64,000 nucleotides of DNA, taken from positions 1,612,001 through 1,676,000 of the forward strand of contig NZ_CP023202.1 of the NCBI RefSeq assembly GCF_000220705.2, read 5' to 3'. Source of the DNA: Streptomyces xinghaiensis S187. Its GTDB lineage: Bacteria > Actinomycetota > Actinomycetes > Streptomycetales > Streptomycetaceae. The notes beneath the pieces are model-generated. The model was given only the letters and a program-made list of their open reading frames with translations. It did not search any database and had not been told where the DNA came from. The translations under genes were made by a program, and so were the position numbers. This document shows, one piece after another, positions 48,290 through 59,539 of this stretch. Numbering within the stretch: position 1 is the first letter of the stretch; each line of letters starts with the position of its first letter.

Positions 48290-50551
48290 TCAGGCGGAGT
48301 TGCCCAGGCCGACGAGAAGCGCGGGCTCCGCCAGCACCGCGCGGGCGCTCTCGAAGTCCGCGAGCCGGGCCGCGACCGTGGCGACGGCCAGGCGTTCCGG
48401 GAGGGCGGCGGAGAACTTCAGCCCGCGGACGGCCCGGCGGTCCACGTCGGGCAGGACGAGGCTCTCGCCGACGCTCTCGCGGGCCGCGCGCCACTCGGCC
48501 GGGGTCATGTCCTCGCGCAGGCGCAGCCAGCAGTCGGTGGCGCGTTGCAGGGGGTCGCCGACCGACGGGAGCGTGGCCGCGAGGGTGGCGTTGGCGCGGT
48601 AGCCGGCCCACGTCCACCAGCGCACGTCGCGGCCGACGCGGGTGATCAGTGTGCCGTCCGGCCGCACGGTGCCGTGGGCGTCGCTCTCGCGCTGCTCGGC
48701 CAGGCATGCCCCGGCACGCCGGGTGAGGGAGACGGGCGGGTCCGCGCCCAGCAGCACCTCGCGCATGGCGCGGGTGAGAGCGTACGACAGTCCGGCGATG
48801 CCTCCGTTCGTCCACTTGGCGACGCCCCCGCTGTCGGCCGGTTCGACGAAGACGCGTTTGCGCAGCCAGTCGACGTAGGTGACCTGCCAGCTCCGCCCGC
48901 CGAGCAGCAGGCGCCGCGGGCCGGGGCGTTCCCCGGTGAGCACGCTGGGATCGGTGCGGCCGATCTCGGTGCGCCCGGAGAGCACGGTGAACTGCGGCGG
49001 CGCCGTGAAGGACGCCGTGAGCTCGATGAAGTGCCGCTTGCCGAAGCGGCGTTCCGCCTCGGGCCCGACGAACAGCAGGCCGCCGTCGCTGTCGAGGAAG
49101 CCCTCCTCGGTGAGGAAGCGCAGGATGGGGGCGGCGGACCGGTCGAAGGGGGCGAGACCGTTCCACTGCCGGTCCCACAGCCTGTCACCGAGCTTGTGCT
49201 GTTGCAGGGTGACGGCGAGAAGCTGCTGGGCCACGAGGTGACGCGGCTCGGGCGGCGGGAGCACCGGTTCCACCCAGCCGCGCGACCACAGCAGCAGCAG
49301 TCCCGCCGCCTGCAGCAGGGTGTTCTCGCGGGTGGTGAGGAACAGGCAGTTGCGCACGCTGCCGGGGCGCCGGCCGGTGCGGCCGATGCGCTGCAGGAAG
49401 GAGGCGACGGAGGCCGGTGCGTCGATCTGGATGACGCGGTCCAGGTCCCCGACGTCGATGCCGAGTTCGAGGGTGGAGGTGGAGACGATGACGCAGTCGC
49501 GTGCTTCGGCGAACGCCTGCTCGGAGCGGGTGCGTTCCTCGGCGGACAGGGAGGCGTGGGACAGGAAGACGGTCACCTCGCGGGCACGGAGCGCGGCGCC
49601 CAGTTCCTCGACCTGGCTGCGCGAGTCGCAGAAGACGAGGCGTTTCTCTCCGCGGTGCAGGGCGGCGATGAGCTTGGCGGCGTTGTCGAGGGAGCCCACG
49701 TAGTCGAGCTCCACCTCACCGGGGGGCCTGCGGGACGGGTCCTCGGCGGCCCGCTCCCCGTGTCCGGCCGCGCCGGCGGCCGGCAGGTGCACGCCCGGGG
49801 CGACGACCTGCCCGGTACGGCTGCCGGCCCCGGCGCCTTGCAGCCAGCGCAGCAGTTGCCCGGGGTTGCCGACGGTCGCCGAGAGCCCGACCCGCTGGAT
49901 GGGCCGGCCGGTGACCCGCTCCAGCCGTTCGAGGACGGCGAGCAGGTGCCAGCCCCGGTCGTCGCCCGCGAAGGCGTGCACCTCGTCGACGACGACGGCC
50001 CGGACGCTCCCCAGCAGCCGCGCGTGGTCGGTCTTGACGCCGATCAGCATCGCCTCGAGCGACTCGGGCGTGGTCAGCAGGATGTCCGGCGGCTCGGTGC
50101 GGATGCGCTGCCGCTGCGACTCCTTGGTGTCGCCGTGCCAGAGGGCGGCGCGCCGTCCCAGCCACTGGGCGTAGGTGTCGACGCGGCCGGCCAGGTTGTT
50201 GAGGAGTGCCTTGAGGGGGCACAGGTACAGCACCGAGGTGCCCGTCCACCGCTGTCCGGCCATGGCCGACAGCAGCGGGAAGCAGGCCGCCTCGGTCTTG
50301 CCGCCGGCGGTCGGCGCCAGCAGGACGGCGTCCCGCCCGTCCAGGAGCGGGGTGACCGCCTCCCGCTGGAGGGGGCGCAGGTCGGGCCAGCCGAGGGTGT
50401 TGACGATGTGGTGCAGGACGACGGGATCGAGCCGGTCGAGCACGTCGGCCCCTCCCCCGGCCGGACCCGCATCGGCCGGGCCGTCCCGGGTCGTTCCGTC
50501 CACGGCCGGTCCCTCCGGTCCGCCCCCGGCCGGGCTGCCGGCGTCCGCCAT
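48290..50551 (-). CDS. brxHI: Lhr-like superfamily 2 helicase, BREX-2 BrxHI
   Basis: 753 aa. Walker A APTAGGKTEAACFP is near residue 79. Then come LLTTPESLEAML (Ia/Ib region), VVVDEVHAF (DEVH box), RVGLSATVGNP (motif III), VFCDSRSQVEEL, STLELGIDVGDLDRVIQID and FLQRIGRTGRRPG (motif VI). The C-terminal domain is Lhr-type. The start overlaps the BrxD stop (ATG 50551, or GTG 50554). In type 2 BREX systems brxHI follows brxD, as here. Its exact job in phage exclusion is not established. Confidence 0.88.
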   Translation of the reverse strand: MADAGSPAGGGPEGPAVDGTTRDGPADAGPAGGGADVLDRLDPVVLHHIVNTLGWPDLRPLQREAVTPLLDGRDAVLLAPTAGGKTEAACFPLLSAMAGQRWTGTSVLYLCPLKALLNNLAGRVDTYAQWLGRRAALWHGDTKESQRQRIRTEPPDILLTTPESLEAMLIGVKTDHARLLGSVRAVVVDEVHAFAGDDRGWHLLAVLERLERVTGRPIQRVGLSATVGNPGQLLRWLQGAGAGSRTGQVVAPGVHLPAAGAAGHGERAAEDPSRRPPGEVELDYVGSLDNAAKLIAALHRGEKRLVFCDSRSQVEELGAALRAREVTVFLSHASLSAEERTRSEQAFAEARDCVIVSTSTLELGIDVGDLDRVIQIDAPASVASFLQRIGRTGRRPGSVRNCLFLTTRENTLLQAAGLLLLWSRGWVEPVLPPPEPRHLVAQQLLAVTLQQHKLGDRLWDRQWNGLAPFDRSAAPILRFLTEEGFLDSDGGLLFVGPEAERRFGKRHFIELTASFTAPPQFTVLSGRTEIGRTDPSVLTGERPGPRRLLLGGRSWQVTYVDWLRKRVFVEPADSGGVAKWTNGGIAGLSYALTRAMREVLLGADPPVSLTRRAGACLAEQRESDAHGTVRPDGTLITRVGRDVRWWTWAGYRANATLAATLPSVGDPLQRATDCWLRLREDMTPAEWRAARESVGESLVLPDVDRRAVRGLKFSAALPERLAVATVAARLADFESARAVLAEPALLVGLGNSA

Positions 50552-51891
50552 CACAGCTCCAGGTCGATGTCGTCGGCGGACGCGGCACCGCCGGTGACCG
50601 CGGCGGCCAGGTTCCGCTCCACATCGGTGAGTTCGCTGCCGGTGACGGTCAGCTTGTAGTGCCGGCGGGGGTCGAAGTCGTCGAACTGGTCCACGCGGTC
50701 GAGCACGTCCCCCACCAGCTTTTTCAGGAACAGCCGCGGCGCCACCCCGACCTTCCCGCCCAGCGCCCCGCCGACGGCCCGCGCGAGGTCGGCGACATAG
50801 GAGTCGTCGACGACCGTCCGCACCCGCTCGGGCGATACGGCGGCGTCGGCGTACAGGTCCCGGATGGCGGAGCCGAGGCCGACCAGGGACTCCTGGGTGA
50901 AGCCGGGCAGCCGGATCTGCACGGCGCGGGGGTTGTCGAAGCGCGGGTCGGTGGTGAAGTCGGTGGCGAGCCGCTGGGCGAGCGGGGCCAGGCGCTGGAC
51001 GCCCTGCTGTCCGTCGTAGAAGGCCGGTGTGCCGGTGATGACGAGGTACAGGCCGGGGAAGCGGCCGGAGTGCACCTCGTCGATGAGCTGCCGCAGCGCG
51101 TTGAGCGCCTTGTCGCGGGCGTCGGACCGGACCCGCTGCAGCGTCTCCACCTCGTCGAGGACGACGAAGAGCCCGGTGTGCCCGGAGTCGCGCAACACGG
51201 TGAGCAGGCCCTGCAGGAAGCCGAGCGCCCCGAAGTGGTCGAGGTCGCCGCGCACCCCGGCGGACCTGCGGGCGGCGGCCGCGACGTGCGGCTGGCCACC
51301 GAGCCAGGCCAGGACGGCCGCGGCGGTGGCCTCGTCGCCCTCGGCGAGCGCAGCGCGATACCCGCGCAGGGCGGTGGCGAAGGACGGGGCGTGCCGGGAG
51401 ACCTCGGCGAGCCGCGCCACGAGCAGCTTCTCCACCTCGCCCGGCAGCTCGTCCTCGGACGCGCCGGCCGCGAGGGCGTCCTCCTCCAGGGCGTAGAACC
51501 AGGCGTCCACGACCGGGCGCAGGGCGCTGGGCGGGAAGCTGGAGGTGGTGAGGCGTTCGGTGAGCCGCCGGTAGACCGTCTCCAGCCGGTGCAGCGGCGT
51601 CTCGTTCTCGGAGACCTGGATCTCGGCCACGGCGAAGTTGCGGCGCTTGGCCCGCTCCCCCAGCCAGCGGGTAAAGAACGTCTTGCCCGAGCCGTACTCG
51701 CCGCGCACGGCCTTGAACACGGACCCGCCGGACGCGACGGCGTCCAGTTCCGCGTCGAGCGCCGCCTCGAACCGGTCGAGCCCGGTGGCGAGCAGATCGA
51801 GCCCGCTCTCGGGCACGGCCCCACGGCGCAGGGCGTCGACGACGGTACGGCGGCGGGCGGCTGAGACGGGTGTGGCGTGGTGGCGGATCAC
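50551..51891 (-). CDS. brxD: BREX-2 ATP-binding protein BrxD
   Basis: 446 aa. The opening AARRRTVVDALRRGAVPESG followed by LDLLATGLDRFEAALDAELD is the characteristic BrxD start. Walker A GEYGSGKT is at 64–71. Next come ALGFLQGLLTVLRDSGHTGL-FVVLDEVETLQRV (Walker B), an RQLIDEVHSGRFPGLYLVIT block and a sensor region GTPAFYDGQQGVQRLAPLAQ. GTG 51891 is the most upstream start that keeps this alignment, with GGGAG at 9 nt. It is separated from pglZ by 381 bp, so brxD-brxHI may have their own promoter. Confidence 0.87.
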   Translation of the reverse strand: MIRHHATPVSAARRRTVVDALRRGAVPESGLDLLATGLDRFEAALDAELDAVASGGSVFKAVRGEYGSGKTFFTRWLGERAKRRNFAVAEIQVSENETPLHRLETVYRRLTERLTTSSFPPSALRPVVDAWFYALEEDALAAGASEDELPGEVEKLLVARLAEVSRHAPSFATALRGYRAALAEGDEATAAAVLAWLGGQPHVAAAARRSAGVRGDLDHFGALGFLQGLLTVLRDSGHTGLFVVLDEVETLQRVRSDARDKALNALRQLIDEVHSGRFPGLYLVITGTPAFYDGQQGVQRLAPLAQRLATDFTTDPRFDNPRAVQIRLPGFTQESLVGLGSAIRDLYADAAVSPERVRTVVDDSYVADLARAVGGALGGKVGVAPRLFLKKLVGDVLDRVDQFDDFDPRRHYKLTVTGSELTDVERNLAAAVTGGAASADDIDLEL

Positions 51892-52272
51892 CGGGTCAGT
51901 CTCCCACTCGAAGGTGGTGGAAATTGACCCTGTCGACAAGGACGGCTGTCCTCCCCGACCGCGCCCCCTCGCGTGCCGGACCATGCCACGCCGGAGAGAG
52001 ATGTACTACGATGCGGGCATACCCCCCCGAGAGCGCAGGCATCTCGGGTCGACGACTCCGCAAGGGGCCGTTTTTGTTGGGCCGCTGGGAGAACCGCGCC
52101 CGTCCGCATGGCGCCGTGGGCTGCACGCTGCGGAGCTCTGCTGAACCGTCGCGGGTTCCGCGGACGAGCCCCGGCCCTCGGCCTTCTCGTGAGCCGTACC
52201 GGGGAGGTGACAGCCGCCTCGCTCAGGCCGTCGCACAGCTGCCGGCCGAAGCCCGCAGGACATCGCCCGCCG
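51892..52272. other. Gap between pglZ and brxD
   Basis: 381 bp with no gene that I can support. It contains an inverted repeat CCCGAGA/TCTCGGG (52026–52048, 9-nt loop) and, 23 nt on, CTCCGCAAGGGG followed by CCGTTTTTG, a GNRA-like mini-hairpin with a T-run (52055–52075). On the plus strand this resembles a weak intrinsic terminator. On the minus strand it lies in the brxD leader and could be an attenuator or promoter element. Confidence 0.35.
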
Positions 52273-55200
52273 TCAGCCCGCTCCCAGCGCGAACTGCTCG
52301 CGCAGCAGCGCCTCCTGGAGGCGCAGGGTGCGGCCATCGGGCAGGGTCTCCAGGACCTGTACGCCGTCGTAGTTGAGGAGTTGCCGCAGGACGGCGGCGA
52401 AGCCGTCGCCCCGGGCGGTGGGCATGCCGGCGCGCTGGGCGAGCGCGGTGACGGGCAGGGTGCCGCCCGCGTCGAGCAGGGCGGCGAGGGCCTTGCGGAC
52501 CTGCTCCTGCTGGGGCTTGCGCGCCAGACCGCCGAGCTGCGCCCGGTACGCCTCGGAGTCGAGCAGTGCCGTCACGAGCGCCTCGGCCGGGGGCACGGGG
52601 GCCGGGGTGAGGAGGGCGTCGTCGCCTCCGGGGGCCGGCTCGACGTCGAAGAGCGTCTCGTGGGTGCGGGCGAGTTCGGCCTGCTGCTTCTGCGTCTTCG
52701 CCGTCGGCTTCCTCGGGGCGGCGGGCACGGCGGGGGCGGCGGCCGCCGGCCGGCCGGTGGCTTCGTCCGGCGCCGGTTTCCCCCGCTCCTCCGGGGCCCA
52801 CCACCCGGGCCGCTGGTCGCCCAGCTCCCGCCATCCCTTCGGCGGTTCCGCACCGAACCGCAGGAAGGCGAGCACCGGGATGGCGACCTCGGCGAGCGAG
52901 GCCCCGCCGTGGTAGCCGGCCTTGAGGGCGGTGTAGCGGGAGTCGGCGTCCCACAGGGCGACGACGGACGCGCCCGGCTCGGGCCACACCACGCGCGGCC
53001 CGGACAGGGCGATCTCCCGTTCGGCGAGCGACGGGCCGCCGGGCAGGCGGTGGCGGGCGGACTCCGGCCCGGCGGCACCGGCCGCCGCCGTGTCGAGCTT
53101 GGTGCCGTGCCGGTCGATGACGTGGCCGTGGTCGCTGGTGAGGACGACGGCCATGCCCTGGGCGGCCGCCGCCCGCAGCAGCTCGCGCAGGCCGGGCACG
53201 TCGTCGATCCGCCAGGCGCCGTCGCCGAGCTTCTGCTCCTTGGCGAGCCGGTCGTCGATGGCGTTGAGGACGACGGCGACATGGGTCCTGCCGTCGCCGA
53301 GCGCCTCGGTGAGCTCCGGGCCGAAGGCGTCGCCCGCGGTCTCGGTGCGCAGATCGTCCTTGTGGAACACGGCGGCCGGGGCTCCGCCCCACAGCCTCAG
53401 CGCGGGGAAGAGCCGCTTCTCGTCGGCCTGGGTGCCCTTCATCAGCCTGCCGGCGAAGAGGGAGGTGCGGGACACGGCCGTGACGGTGGGCAGGGCGGCG
53501 GCCATCACCCGCCGCCGCGGGGCGCCGCCCTCGGGCAGCGGGTCGAACTCCGCCCAGGAGCGGCGCAGTTCCTCGCCGAGTTCGTTCGCTATGGCCGCGC
53601 TCATGCCGTCGAGCACGAGCAGCAGCACCCGCCGCTCCTCCCCGCGCCGGACGACCGGGCCGACCACGCGGTCGAGGAAGGTCTCGACGGTGAGCATGCC
53701 GCCGGGCTGGGTCCCGGCCTGCGTCCAGGAGGCCAGCAGGCGGGCGAAGGACGCGTCGATCCGCCGGCGCCGGTCCCGGACGCGGGTGCCGAGGGTGTCG
53801 TAGGCGGCCTTGAGGACGGGGTCCGGGTCGCCGCCGGCCTCGATGTGCTCCAGGGCGCAGTCGGCCCAGCCGGTCTCGGCGACGTGCCGCTGTATGGCGT
53901 CGGCGACGGTGGGGGCGTCGGCGGACGGGTCGGTGGCCAGCCAGCGGGCGAGGCGCTGTCCCATGCGGGCGCGTTCGACGCGGGCGGACTCCTCGGGCGC
54001 GGCGGCCAGCTTGTGGTCCGCCAGGCGGCGCACGGCGTCCGTCACCGCGCCCGGGTCGCCCGCCGCGAGGGCCCGGCCGACGGCGGTGAAGCGCGCCTCC
54101 AGGCCGCCGCGCAGCACGGGGCTCGCCTCCACGGCCTGCTCCGCGCCGAACTGGCGGGCCAGGGCGGACGCCCGGTCGAGCACGATGCCGGTGGTGCGGC
54201 GCGCCTCGCGGGCCTCCTCGGCGTCGGTGCCGCCGGTGCCGCCGGTGCCGCCGGTGCGGTGTCCGGCCGCCAGCAGCGTGGTCACGTACTCCTCGGCGGC
54301 CCGGCCGAAGACGGTCACCAGGGTGTCGAGCTGTTCGCCCGCCGCCGGGGGCTGTTCGCCGAAGTAGCGTTCGGCGCGGCCCCGGGCCCGGTACGTCTCC
54401 GGCGCGGGCTCGGCGTGCTGCCACAGCGCCGCGCACACCAGGCCGAAGGCGGCGGCGTCCTCGCCGCGTCCGGCCTCGGCGAGGGCGAGCAGCGCGCGGC
54501 CGGCGAGGCCCGCCTGGTCCTCCTCGGCGAGGAAGGCGGCCAGTCCCGCGCGTTCGGGGCCGCGCAGGGCCAGGAACCGTTCGGGTGCTCCGGGCCGGGT
54601 CGACCAGTCCAGCAGGGCCTGGGCGTCGAGCCGGTCGTCGCCGGGGCGCCGGGCGCCGCCCTCGGTGTCGTAGCGGCCCAGGCGCAGGCGGCGCTGCGCG
54701 AGCGCGGTGAGGGCGTGCTGCCGCGACAGCCAGCCGCCGGGCACGGGCGGCCAGCCGCCCCGGGTCGGCGGGGTGGCGTCGAGGAGCGCCTCGGCGGCCC
54801 AGTTGACGTCCCGGAGCCGGGGGTCCGTCTGCCGGGCGCCGAACGCCTCGCGGACGACGTCCCAGCTGTCGACCGTGTCGATGCGCTTCTTGTGGACGCG
54901 GGCGAGGATCGCCGGGTCGAGTTCGTGCTGCTCACGGTCGGTGAGGACGACGAGCACGGCGGGGCCGGGGCGGCGGCCCGCGAGGTGGTCGAGGACGAGT
55001 TCGTGGACGGCCAGTGGCGAGGGCGCCACGGCGATCCCGGCGGTGCGGCCCTCGCCCCAGCCGGGTTCGGCGGGGCCGTCCCAGCGGGGCGCGGAGCGCA
55101 GCAGCACGGCCCGGCGCCGGTCGCCGCCCTCCCCGGTGAGCGATGCGGCGAGGGAGGAGTGCGAGGACAGGTACTGGGTGATGGTCGCGGTGTTCAGCCG

Positions 55201-55278
55201 GACGGCGCCCGGGGCGGGCGCGGCGGTGGTGGTCGTGGCACCTGTGGTCGTGGCTCCGGTGGTCGTGGTGTCCGTCAT
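52273..55278 (-). CDS. pglZ: BREX-2 phosphatase-like protein PglZ
   Basis: 1001 aa. A Thr/Ala-rich N-terminal tail is encoded by near-repeats. A large helical region then leads to the alkaline-phosphatase-like PglZ core, [20 protein letters not shown] (metal Asp and Ser), [34 protein letters not shown] and [15 protein letters not shown] (metal-binding DHGH). These are the diagnostic PglZ blocks. ATG 55278 overlaps the pglY stop (ATGA). PglZ is required for phage growth limitation and BREX; here it is coupled to PglY, as in characterised Streptomyces Pgl loci. Confidence 0.92.
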   Translation of the reverse strand: MTDTTTTGATTTGATTTTAAPAPGAVRLNTATITQYLSSHSSLAASLTGEGGDRRRAVLLRSAPRWDGPAEPGWGEGRTAGIAVAPSPLAVHELVLDHLAGRRPGPAVLVVLTDREQHELDPAILARVHKKRIDTVDSWDVVREAFGARQTDPRLRDVNWAAEALLDATPPTRGGWPPVPGGWLSRQHALTALAQRRLRLGRYDTEGGARRPGDDRLDAQALLDWSTRPGAPERFLALRGPERAGLAAFLAEEDQAGLAGRALLALAEAGRGEDAAAFGLVCAALWQHAEPAPETYRARGRAERYFGEQPPAAGEQLDTLVTVFGRAAEEYVTTLLAAGHRTGGTGGTGGTDAEEAREARRTTGIVLDRASALARQFGAEQAVEASPVLRGGLEARFTAVGRALAAGDPGAVTDAVRRLADHKLAAAPEESARVERARMGQRLARWLATDPSADAPTVADAIQRHVAETGWADCALEHIEAGGDPDPVLKAAYDTLGTRVRDRRRRIDASFARLLASWTQAGTQPGGMLTVETFLDRVVGPVVRRGEERRVLLLVLDGMSAAIANELGEELRRSWAEFDPLPEGGAPRRRVMAAALPTVTAVSRTSLFAGRLMKGTQADEKRLFPALRLWGGAPAAVFHKDDLRTETAGDAFGPELTEALGDGRTHVAVVLNAIDDRLAKEQKLGDGAWRIDDVPGLRELLRAAAAQGMAVVLTSDHGHVIDRHGTKLDTAAAGAAGPESARHRLPGGPSLAEREIALSGPRVVWPEPGASVVALWDADSRYTALKAGYHGGASLAEVAIPVLAFLRFGAEPPKGWRELGDQRPGWWAPEERGKPAPDEATGRPAAAAPAVPAAPRKPTAKTQKQQAELARTHETLFDVEPAPGGDDALLTPAPVPPAEALVTALLDSEAYRAQLGGLARKPQQEQVRKALAALLDAGGTLPVTALAQRAGMPTARGDGFAAVLRQLLNYDGVQVLETLPDGRTLRLQEALLREQFALGAG

Positions 55279-58200
55279 TCGACGACCCGCCAGGTGATCT
55301 CGATGGTGGCTTCGGGCCGGCGGGCGGCCAGTTCGGCCAGTTCCGCCCGGAGGTCGGCGGCGGCCCGGGCCGCGGTGGTCCGGCGGCCGCCGGATGTCGC
55401 CGCCCTGCCGCCGCCTGCCGGGGAGGGCGTCTCCTGCGGCCGGTTGAAGGAGATCCGCGGGTCGCTGGTCGGCGTGTCCAGGGACTGGCCGTCGGCCGTG
55501 GGCGGCGGGGGCGCGGCGGGGGCGGGCGGCGGGGTGGCGGCGGCCTGGGTGCGCTTGACCAGGGCGACGACCTCGCGCTGGGTGCGGGCCAGGGCGTCGC
55601 GCAGGTCCGCCGTGCGCTGGTCGTCGCGGGCGACGTTGCGCAGCGAGTCGAGCAGCGCCTCGCCCTCGGGGCCGAGCCCGGCGGCGAGTTCCAGGGTGGT
55701 CCAGGGGGCGGAGGCGACGGCCTCGGCGACGGCGCGGGCCTTCTTGACGGAGGTGCCGTACCGGTCGGCGCTGGTCTCGCCCAGGTCGAAGGAGGCGAGC
55801 GCCTCCACGGTCTTCTTCGCCCCGGCCGCGCCCTTGCCGGCCTCCGCCGTGAGCGCGTCCAGCAGTTCCAGGGAGCGGCGGGCGAGGGCGAGCCGCCCGG
55901 TGTCGGCGGCCCGGTCGAGGCCGAGGAAGGCGGCGTGGGTCTCCAACTGGTGCACCAGGTCGGCCGCGTGGTCCCGGTGGGCGCGGGCGGCCTCGATGAT
56001 CTGGCGGGCGAACTGGTTGACCATGCGGCCGCGCCGCAGGGCGGGCGGCTTCTGCCCGAAGATCGTTTCGAAGCGCTGCCGTGCGGTGTCCCAGTCGGGC
56101 TCGGCGGGCAGCGGCTGGCTGCGCAGCGCGTCGTGGTCCTTGATGCCGGACACTTCGGGCGCGGGGTCGAGGACGGTACCGCCGCGCACCCACACCCGGT
56201 CGTCCATTTCGGCGAAGGCGGCGACGACGAGCCGGGCGAGGAAGTCGGGCAGCCCGCGCGGCTCGGGCCTGTCGGTCCAGTCGGTGAGCGTGATCAGGGA
56301 CAGGTCGCCGGTGACGCCCTGGGAGCGGGCGAGCTGCCGGAAGTGGTCGGCCCAGTAGCGGGACAGCTCGAAGTACGCCTCCTTCTGCTGCCCCAGGCGC
56401 AGCGGCCCGGCGATCCGCTGCATCAGCTTGCGGTCGGCGGCCGGGACCTCCACGCGCCCGTCGCGGGCCTCGGCTGCGGCCCGGACGTGGCCGAACACCT
56501 TGCGCGTGTCGGCGGGCCTGACGGCGGTGCCGGTGGCATCGGGGTCGAGGTCGGGGTGGGCGGGGTACTGGTGGGCGAGCAGCCTGCCCGCGATGTGCCG
56601 GATGCCGTCGCGCAGGCTCTGCCCGAAGGACAGGGTCAGCCCGTCCACGTCGGGCAGCGCGACGAGGTGGTCGTCGAAGTCGGGCACCACGTCGGCGGCC
56701 TGCTTCTGCGCCAGCCCGTACGCCTGCTTGAAGGCGCCCTTGACCTGCTTGAGCAGGGCCTCGCGCTGGGTCTCCAGCAGCCCCTTGGCGCGGCTGCGGT
56801 TGTCGGCGTTGAGGTGGCCGGCGTACTGGGTGTCGAAGCGGTGCTCGTCGGCCAGGGCCTTGTCGATGACGACGAGGCGCCGGAAGTCGGCGAAGCGCTG
56901 CGCGGACAGGTGCGCGGGCAGCCAGGCGACGGTGCGGGACCGTTCGCCCTGCTGCCGCTCGCGCAGCCGCTGGATCCGGTTGGCGTCCTCGACCGGGCCC
57001 CATTCGCCCTCGTCGAAGGGGAGGTCTATGGCGATGCGCCACAGGCCGTCCTCCTGCGGCATCAGGTCGTGGTCGGGCAGTTCGTCCTCGTCGGCGACGT
57101 TGCCGAAGACGATCTCGGCGGTGCGGGCGGTGCCGCGCCAGATGAAGCCGAGCTGGTCGCTCAACTGCCCGTGGTCGACGCCCAGTTCCTCCGACAGCAG
57201 GCGCCGGGCGAGCGCGGCCCGGTTGCCGGGGTTGTCGTTGACCTGGGCGTTGGCGATGACGGAGTCCACGTCGACGCCGGACAGCTCCAGCCGCACCCCG
57301 GGGTTGGTGTCGGTGCCGGTCTCCTTGATCTCGGGGAACCGGGCGGACCACTCGGCGACCTTGCTCTTGATGATGCCGACCTCGGCGCCCGGGATGGGCG
57401 CCAGGACCGAGCCGTGGTTGAGCGCGCCGAGCCGCCGGATGGTCAGCTCCGACAGCGCGGGCACGCTGGGCGCGAGCGCCGACAGCAGCAGCGTGCACAC
57501 GAGCCGGTTGTCGCCGGTGAACATGCGGCAGCCGGCCAGCCGCTTCGGGTCGGTGATCGATTCGGGCCGGTTGCGGTACTGCTCGACGTCGTCCTCGGTG
57601 ATGTCGTACGAACTGAGCAGATAGGGCCGGAGCTTGGTCTTGTAGAGCTTGTCGGCGGCCTCGAAGACGACCTTGAGGCTGTCGGTGAACGGCTTGTCGC
57701 CGCCCTCGGCGATCACCGGGTAGAGGTCGCCGACGGGGACGAGCTCCCCGAGGCGGATCTGCTCGCGGTGGTCGGCCAGGAGCTGCCCCATCAGCTTCAG
57801 ACCGGTGCGGGAGCGCTGCAGCGCGGAGGAGATGTGGACGAGGGTGTCCATGAACGCCGGCGAGAAGGGGTACGTCAGCCGGAACGACTCCTCGTCCGCG
57901 CCGGTGGTGCCCTTGTCGGAGCCGAGGAGGGTGTCCCAGACCTGCGCGCCGGTCCGCTTGGTCTGCGCGAACGCGGCGTCGACCAGCCGGGCCGCCTCCT
58001 CGTCCTTCGGCTTGAGCAGGCGGGCGTGGGCGATCTGCGGGAGGTTGCGGTCCTCCAGGGTGATCTTGTCGAATCGGCCGGAGGCCAGGTTCAGGGTGTC
58101 CTGGATGGACGACTCGGCCGCGCCGGACACCTCCTCGCCGACCAGCTCGCGCAGGTCGCGCTGGCGGGCGATGAACGACACGACGGGGATGGCGCGGCGG

Positions 58201-59162
58201 GCGTCGCCCCCCTCCACGAAGTTCGTGATCTTGCTGGCTTCGCGGGCCACGAACTTCTGGTCGTGGATGAGCGTGGCCAGCCACAGGATCAGCTCGTCCA
58301 TGAACAGGATCAGGCCGTCGTAGCCGAGCGACTTGGCGTGCTCGGCGATCACGGACAGTCCGGCGTCCAGGGAGACGAAGCCGTGCTCGTCCTCGACGGC
58401 GTTCCGGGCGAACCCGGGGAAGAGGTTGGTGCTCGCGTCGTTGACGAGCTTGGCGCGCAGCTCGGCCGGGGTGGAGGGGTTGCGCAGGTCGAGCGGGACG
58501 CCCGCCTCGTGGCTCTCCTCGGCGTCGAGCGCGGTGTCCAGCAGCTGCGGGGTCCAGGCGAAGCCCTCGCCCCACTCGTCCTCCTCGCCGTCGTCCGCGT
58601 CGCCGCCGCCCAGGCCGCGGATGACGGCCTCGTCACCGTAGGCGGCGCGGTTGGCGCGGATGTCGTCGAAGAGGGAGTCGGTCCGGTACACCTGCGGGGT
58701 CGGCGCCTCCGGGTGCAGCTTCTTGACGTGGCTGACGTAGCCGCCGAGCACGCGCTGTTCGAGGGCCTTGGCGCCGAGCATGTGGTACGGCACGAGCAGG
58801 AACCTCTTGCCGTCCGTGCCCAGCCACTCGTGCCGGGTCAGCACCGGGTCGAACTCGGTGCGGGCGCGGGCGGCCGGGTCGCCGCTGAGCAGCGCGTACA
58901 GCACGGCCATGAAGTGCGACTTACCGGAACCGAACGAGCCGTGCAGATACGCCGCCTTGGAGCGGTGCCCGTCCAGCGCGGACTTGATGAGGCCCAGCGC
59001 CTCGTCGAAGTTCTCCAGCAGCCGCTCGGTGACGACGTAGTCCTTGAGCGCGTGCCGGGCGCCCTCGGGCGTCGTCGCCTCGGCGAGGGACAGCACGAAG
59101 TCCGAGGTGGAGATGGACTCCTTGATGTCGATGACATCGCGGAGGAGGGGCTGCTGGGCCAT
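55275..59162 (-). CDS. pglY: BREX-2 ATPase PglY
   Basis: 1295 aa. The start [29 protein letters not shown] and the Walker [21 protein letters not shown] (GSFGSGKS at 75–82) are typical of PglY. Walker B-like [14 protein letters not shown] and [20 protein letters not shown] follow. The length is as expected for this very large P-loop protein. ATG 59162 heads the pglY–pglZ–brxD–brxHI run. PglW (kinase) and PglX (methyltransferase), needed for a complete type 2 BREX system, are not in this window. Confidence 0.92.
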   Translation of the reverse strand: MAQQPLLRDVIDIKESISTSDFVLSLAEATTPEGARHALKDYVVTERLLENFDEALGLIKSALDGHRSKAAYLHGSFGSGKSHFMAVLYALLSGDPAARARTEFDPVLTRHEWLGTDGKRFLLVPYHMLGAKALEQRVLGGYVSHVKKLHPEAPTPQVYRTDSLFDDIRANRAAYGDEAVIRGLGGGDADDGEEDEWGEGFAWTPQLLDTALDAEESHEAGVPLDLRNPSTPAELRAKLVNDASTNLFPGFARNAVEDEHGFVSLDAGLSVIAEHAKSLGYDGLILFMDELILWLATLIHDQKFVAREASKITNFVEGGDARRAIPVVSFIARQRDLRELVGEEVSGAAESSIQDTLNLASGRFDKITLEDRNLPQIAHARLLKPKDEEAARLVDAAFAQTKRTGAQVWDTLLGSDKGTTGADEESFRLTYPFSPAFMDTLVHISSALQRSRTGLKLMGQLLADHREQIRLGELVPVGDLYPVIAEGGDKPFTDSLKVVFEAADKLYKTKLRPYLLSSYDITEDDVEQYRNRPESITDPKRLAGCRMFTGDNRLVCTLLLSALAPSVPALSELTIRRLGALNHGSVLAPIPGAEVGIIKSKVAEWSARFPEIKETGTDTNPGVRLELSGVDVDSVIANAQVNDNPGNRAALARRLLSEELGVDHGQLSDQLGFIWRGTARTAEIVFGNVADEDELPDHDLMPQEDGLWRIAIDLPFDEGEWGPVEDANRIQRLRERQQGERSRTVAWLPAHLSAQRFADFRRLVVIDKALADEHRFDTQYAGHLNADNRSRAKGLLETQREALLKQVKGAFKQAYGLAQKQAADVVPDFDDHLVALPDVDGLTLSFGQSLRDGIRHIAGRLLAHQYPAHPDLDPDATGTAVRPADTRKVFGHVRAAAEARDGRVEVPAADRKLMQRIAGPLRLGQQKEAYFELSRYWADHFRQLARSQGVTGDLSLITLTDWTDRPEPRGLPDFLARLVVAAFAEMDDRVWVRGGTVLDPAPEVSGIKDHDALRSQPLPAEPDWDTARQRFETIFGQKPPALRRGRMVNQFARQIIEAARAHRDHAADLVHQLETHAAFLGLDRAADTGRLALARRSLELLDALTAEAGKGAAGAKKTVEALASFDLGETSADRYGTSVKKARAVAEAVASAPWTTLELAAGLGPEGEALLDSLRNVARDDQRTADLRDALARTQREVVALVKRTQAAATPPPAPAAPPPPTADGQSLDTPTSDPRISFNRPQETPSPAGGGRAATSGGRRTTAARAAADLRAELAELAARRPEATIEITWRVVE

Positions 59163-59539
59163 TGCGGGTGTCTCGCTCTCCCTGACGGTGTCCGGTGCTG
59201 CTGCTCGTGCTCGATGTGGTGCGGGTCCGCCGCCGGGGCCCGGGGCCGGCCCGAGGGGCGGGGCGGGGCTCAGGGCTGCGGATGGCCGGTGCGGCAAGCC
59301 GGCTGTCCCGGCCGGTGGCGAGGACGGCTCCGGCGGTGCGGTGACCGGACGGGAACGACGCTCACGGCGTCGGCCGACTCAGCCGGAAGGGCTCGCGGCG
59401 TCCGCACTCTTCGTCCCCCTCGTACCGAATGCCACCCGTACGGCCTGCGCACAGCACCCTACATCCGTACCCCCATCGCTCCCGTGCCGTATACCCTCGC
59501 GCACCGGCCGTTCCGGCCGCTCCGGTTCCGCCGTGAGCG
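59163..59539. promoter_or_regulatory. Upstream region of pglY
   Basis: 377 bp between the stop of the STAND gene and the pglY start, both on the minus strand. I see no gene. Its distal part (about 59400–59500) is less GC-rich and includes GGTATACGG and GTACGGATGTAGGG on the minus strand, possible -10 elements, but no convincing -35 partner. Confidence 0.35.
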
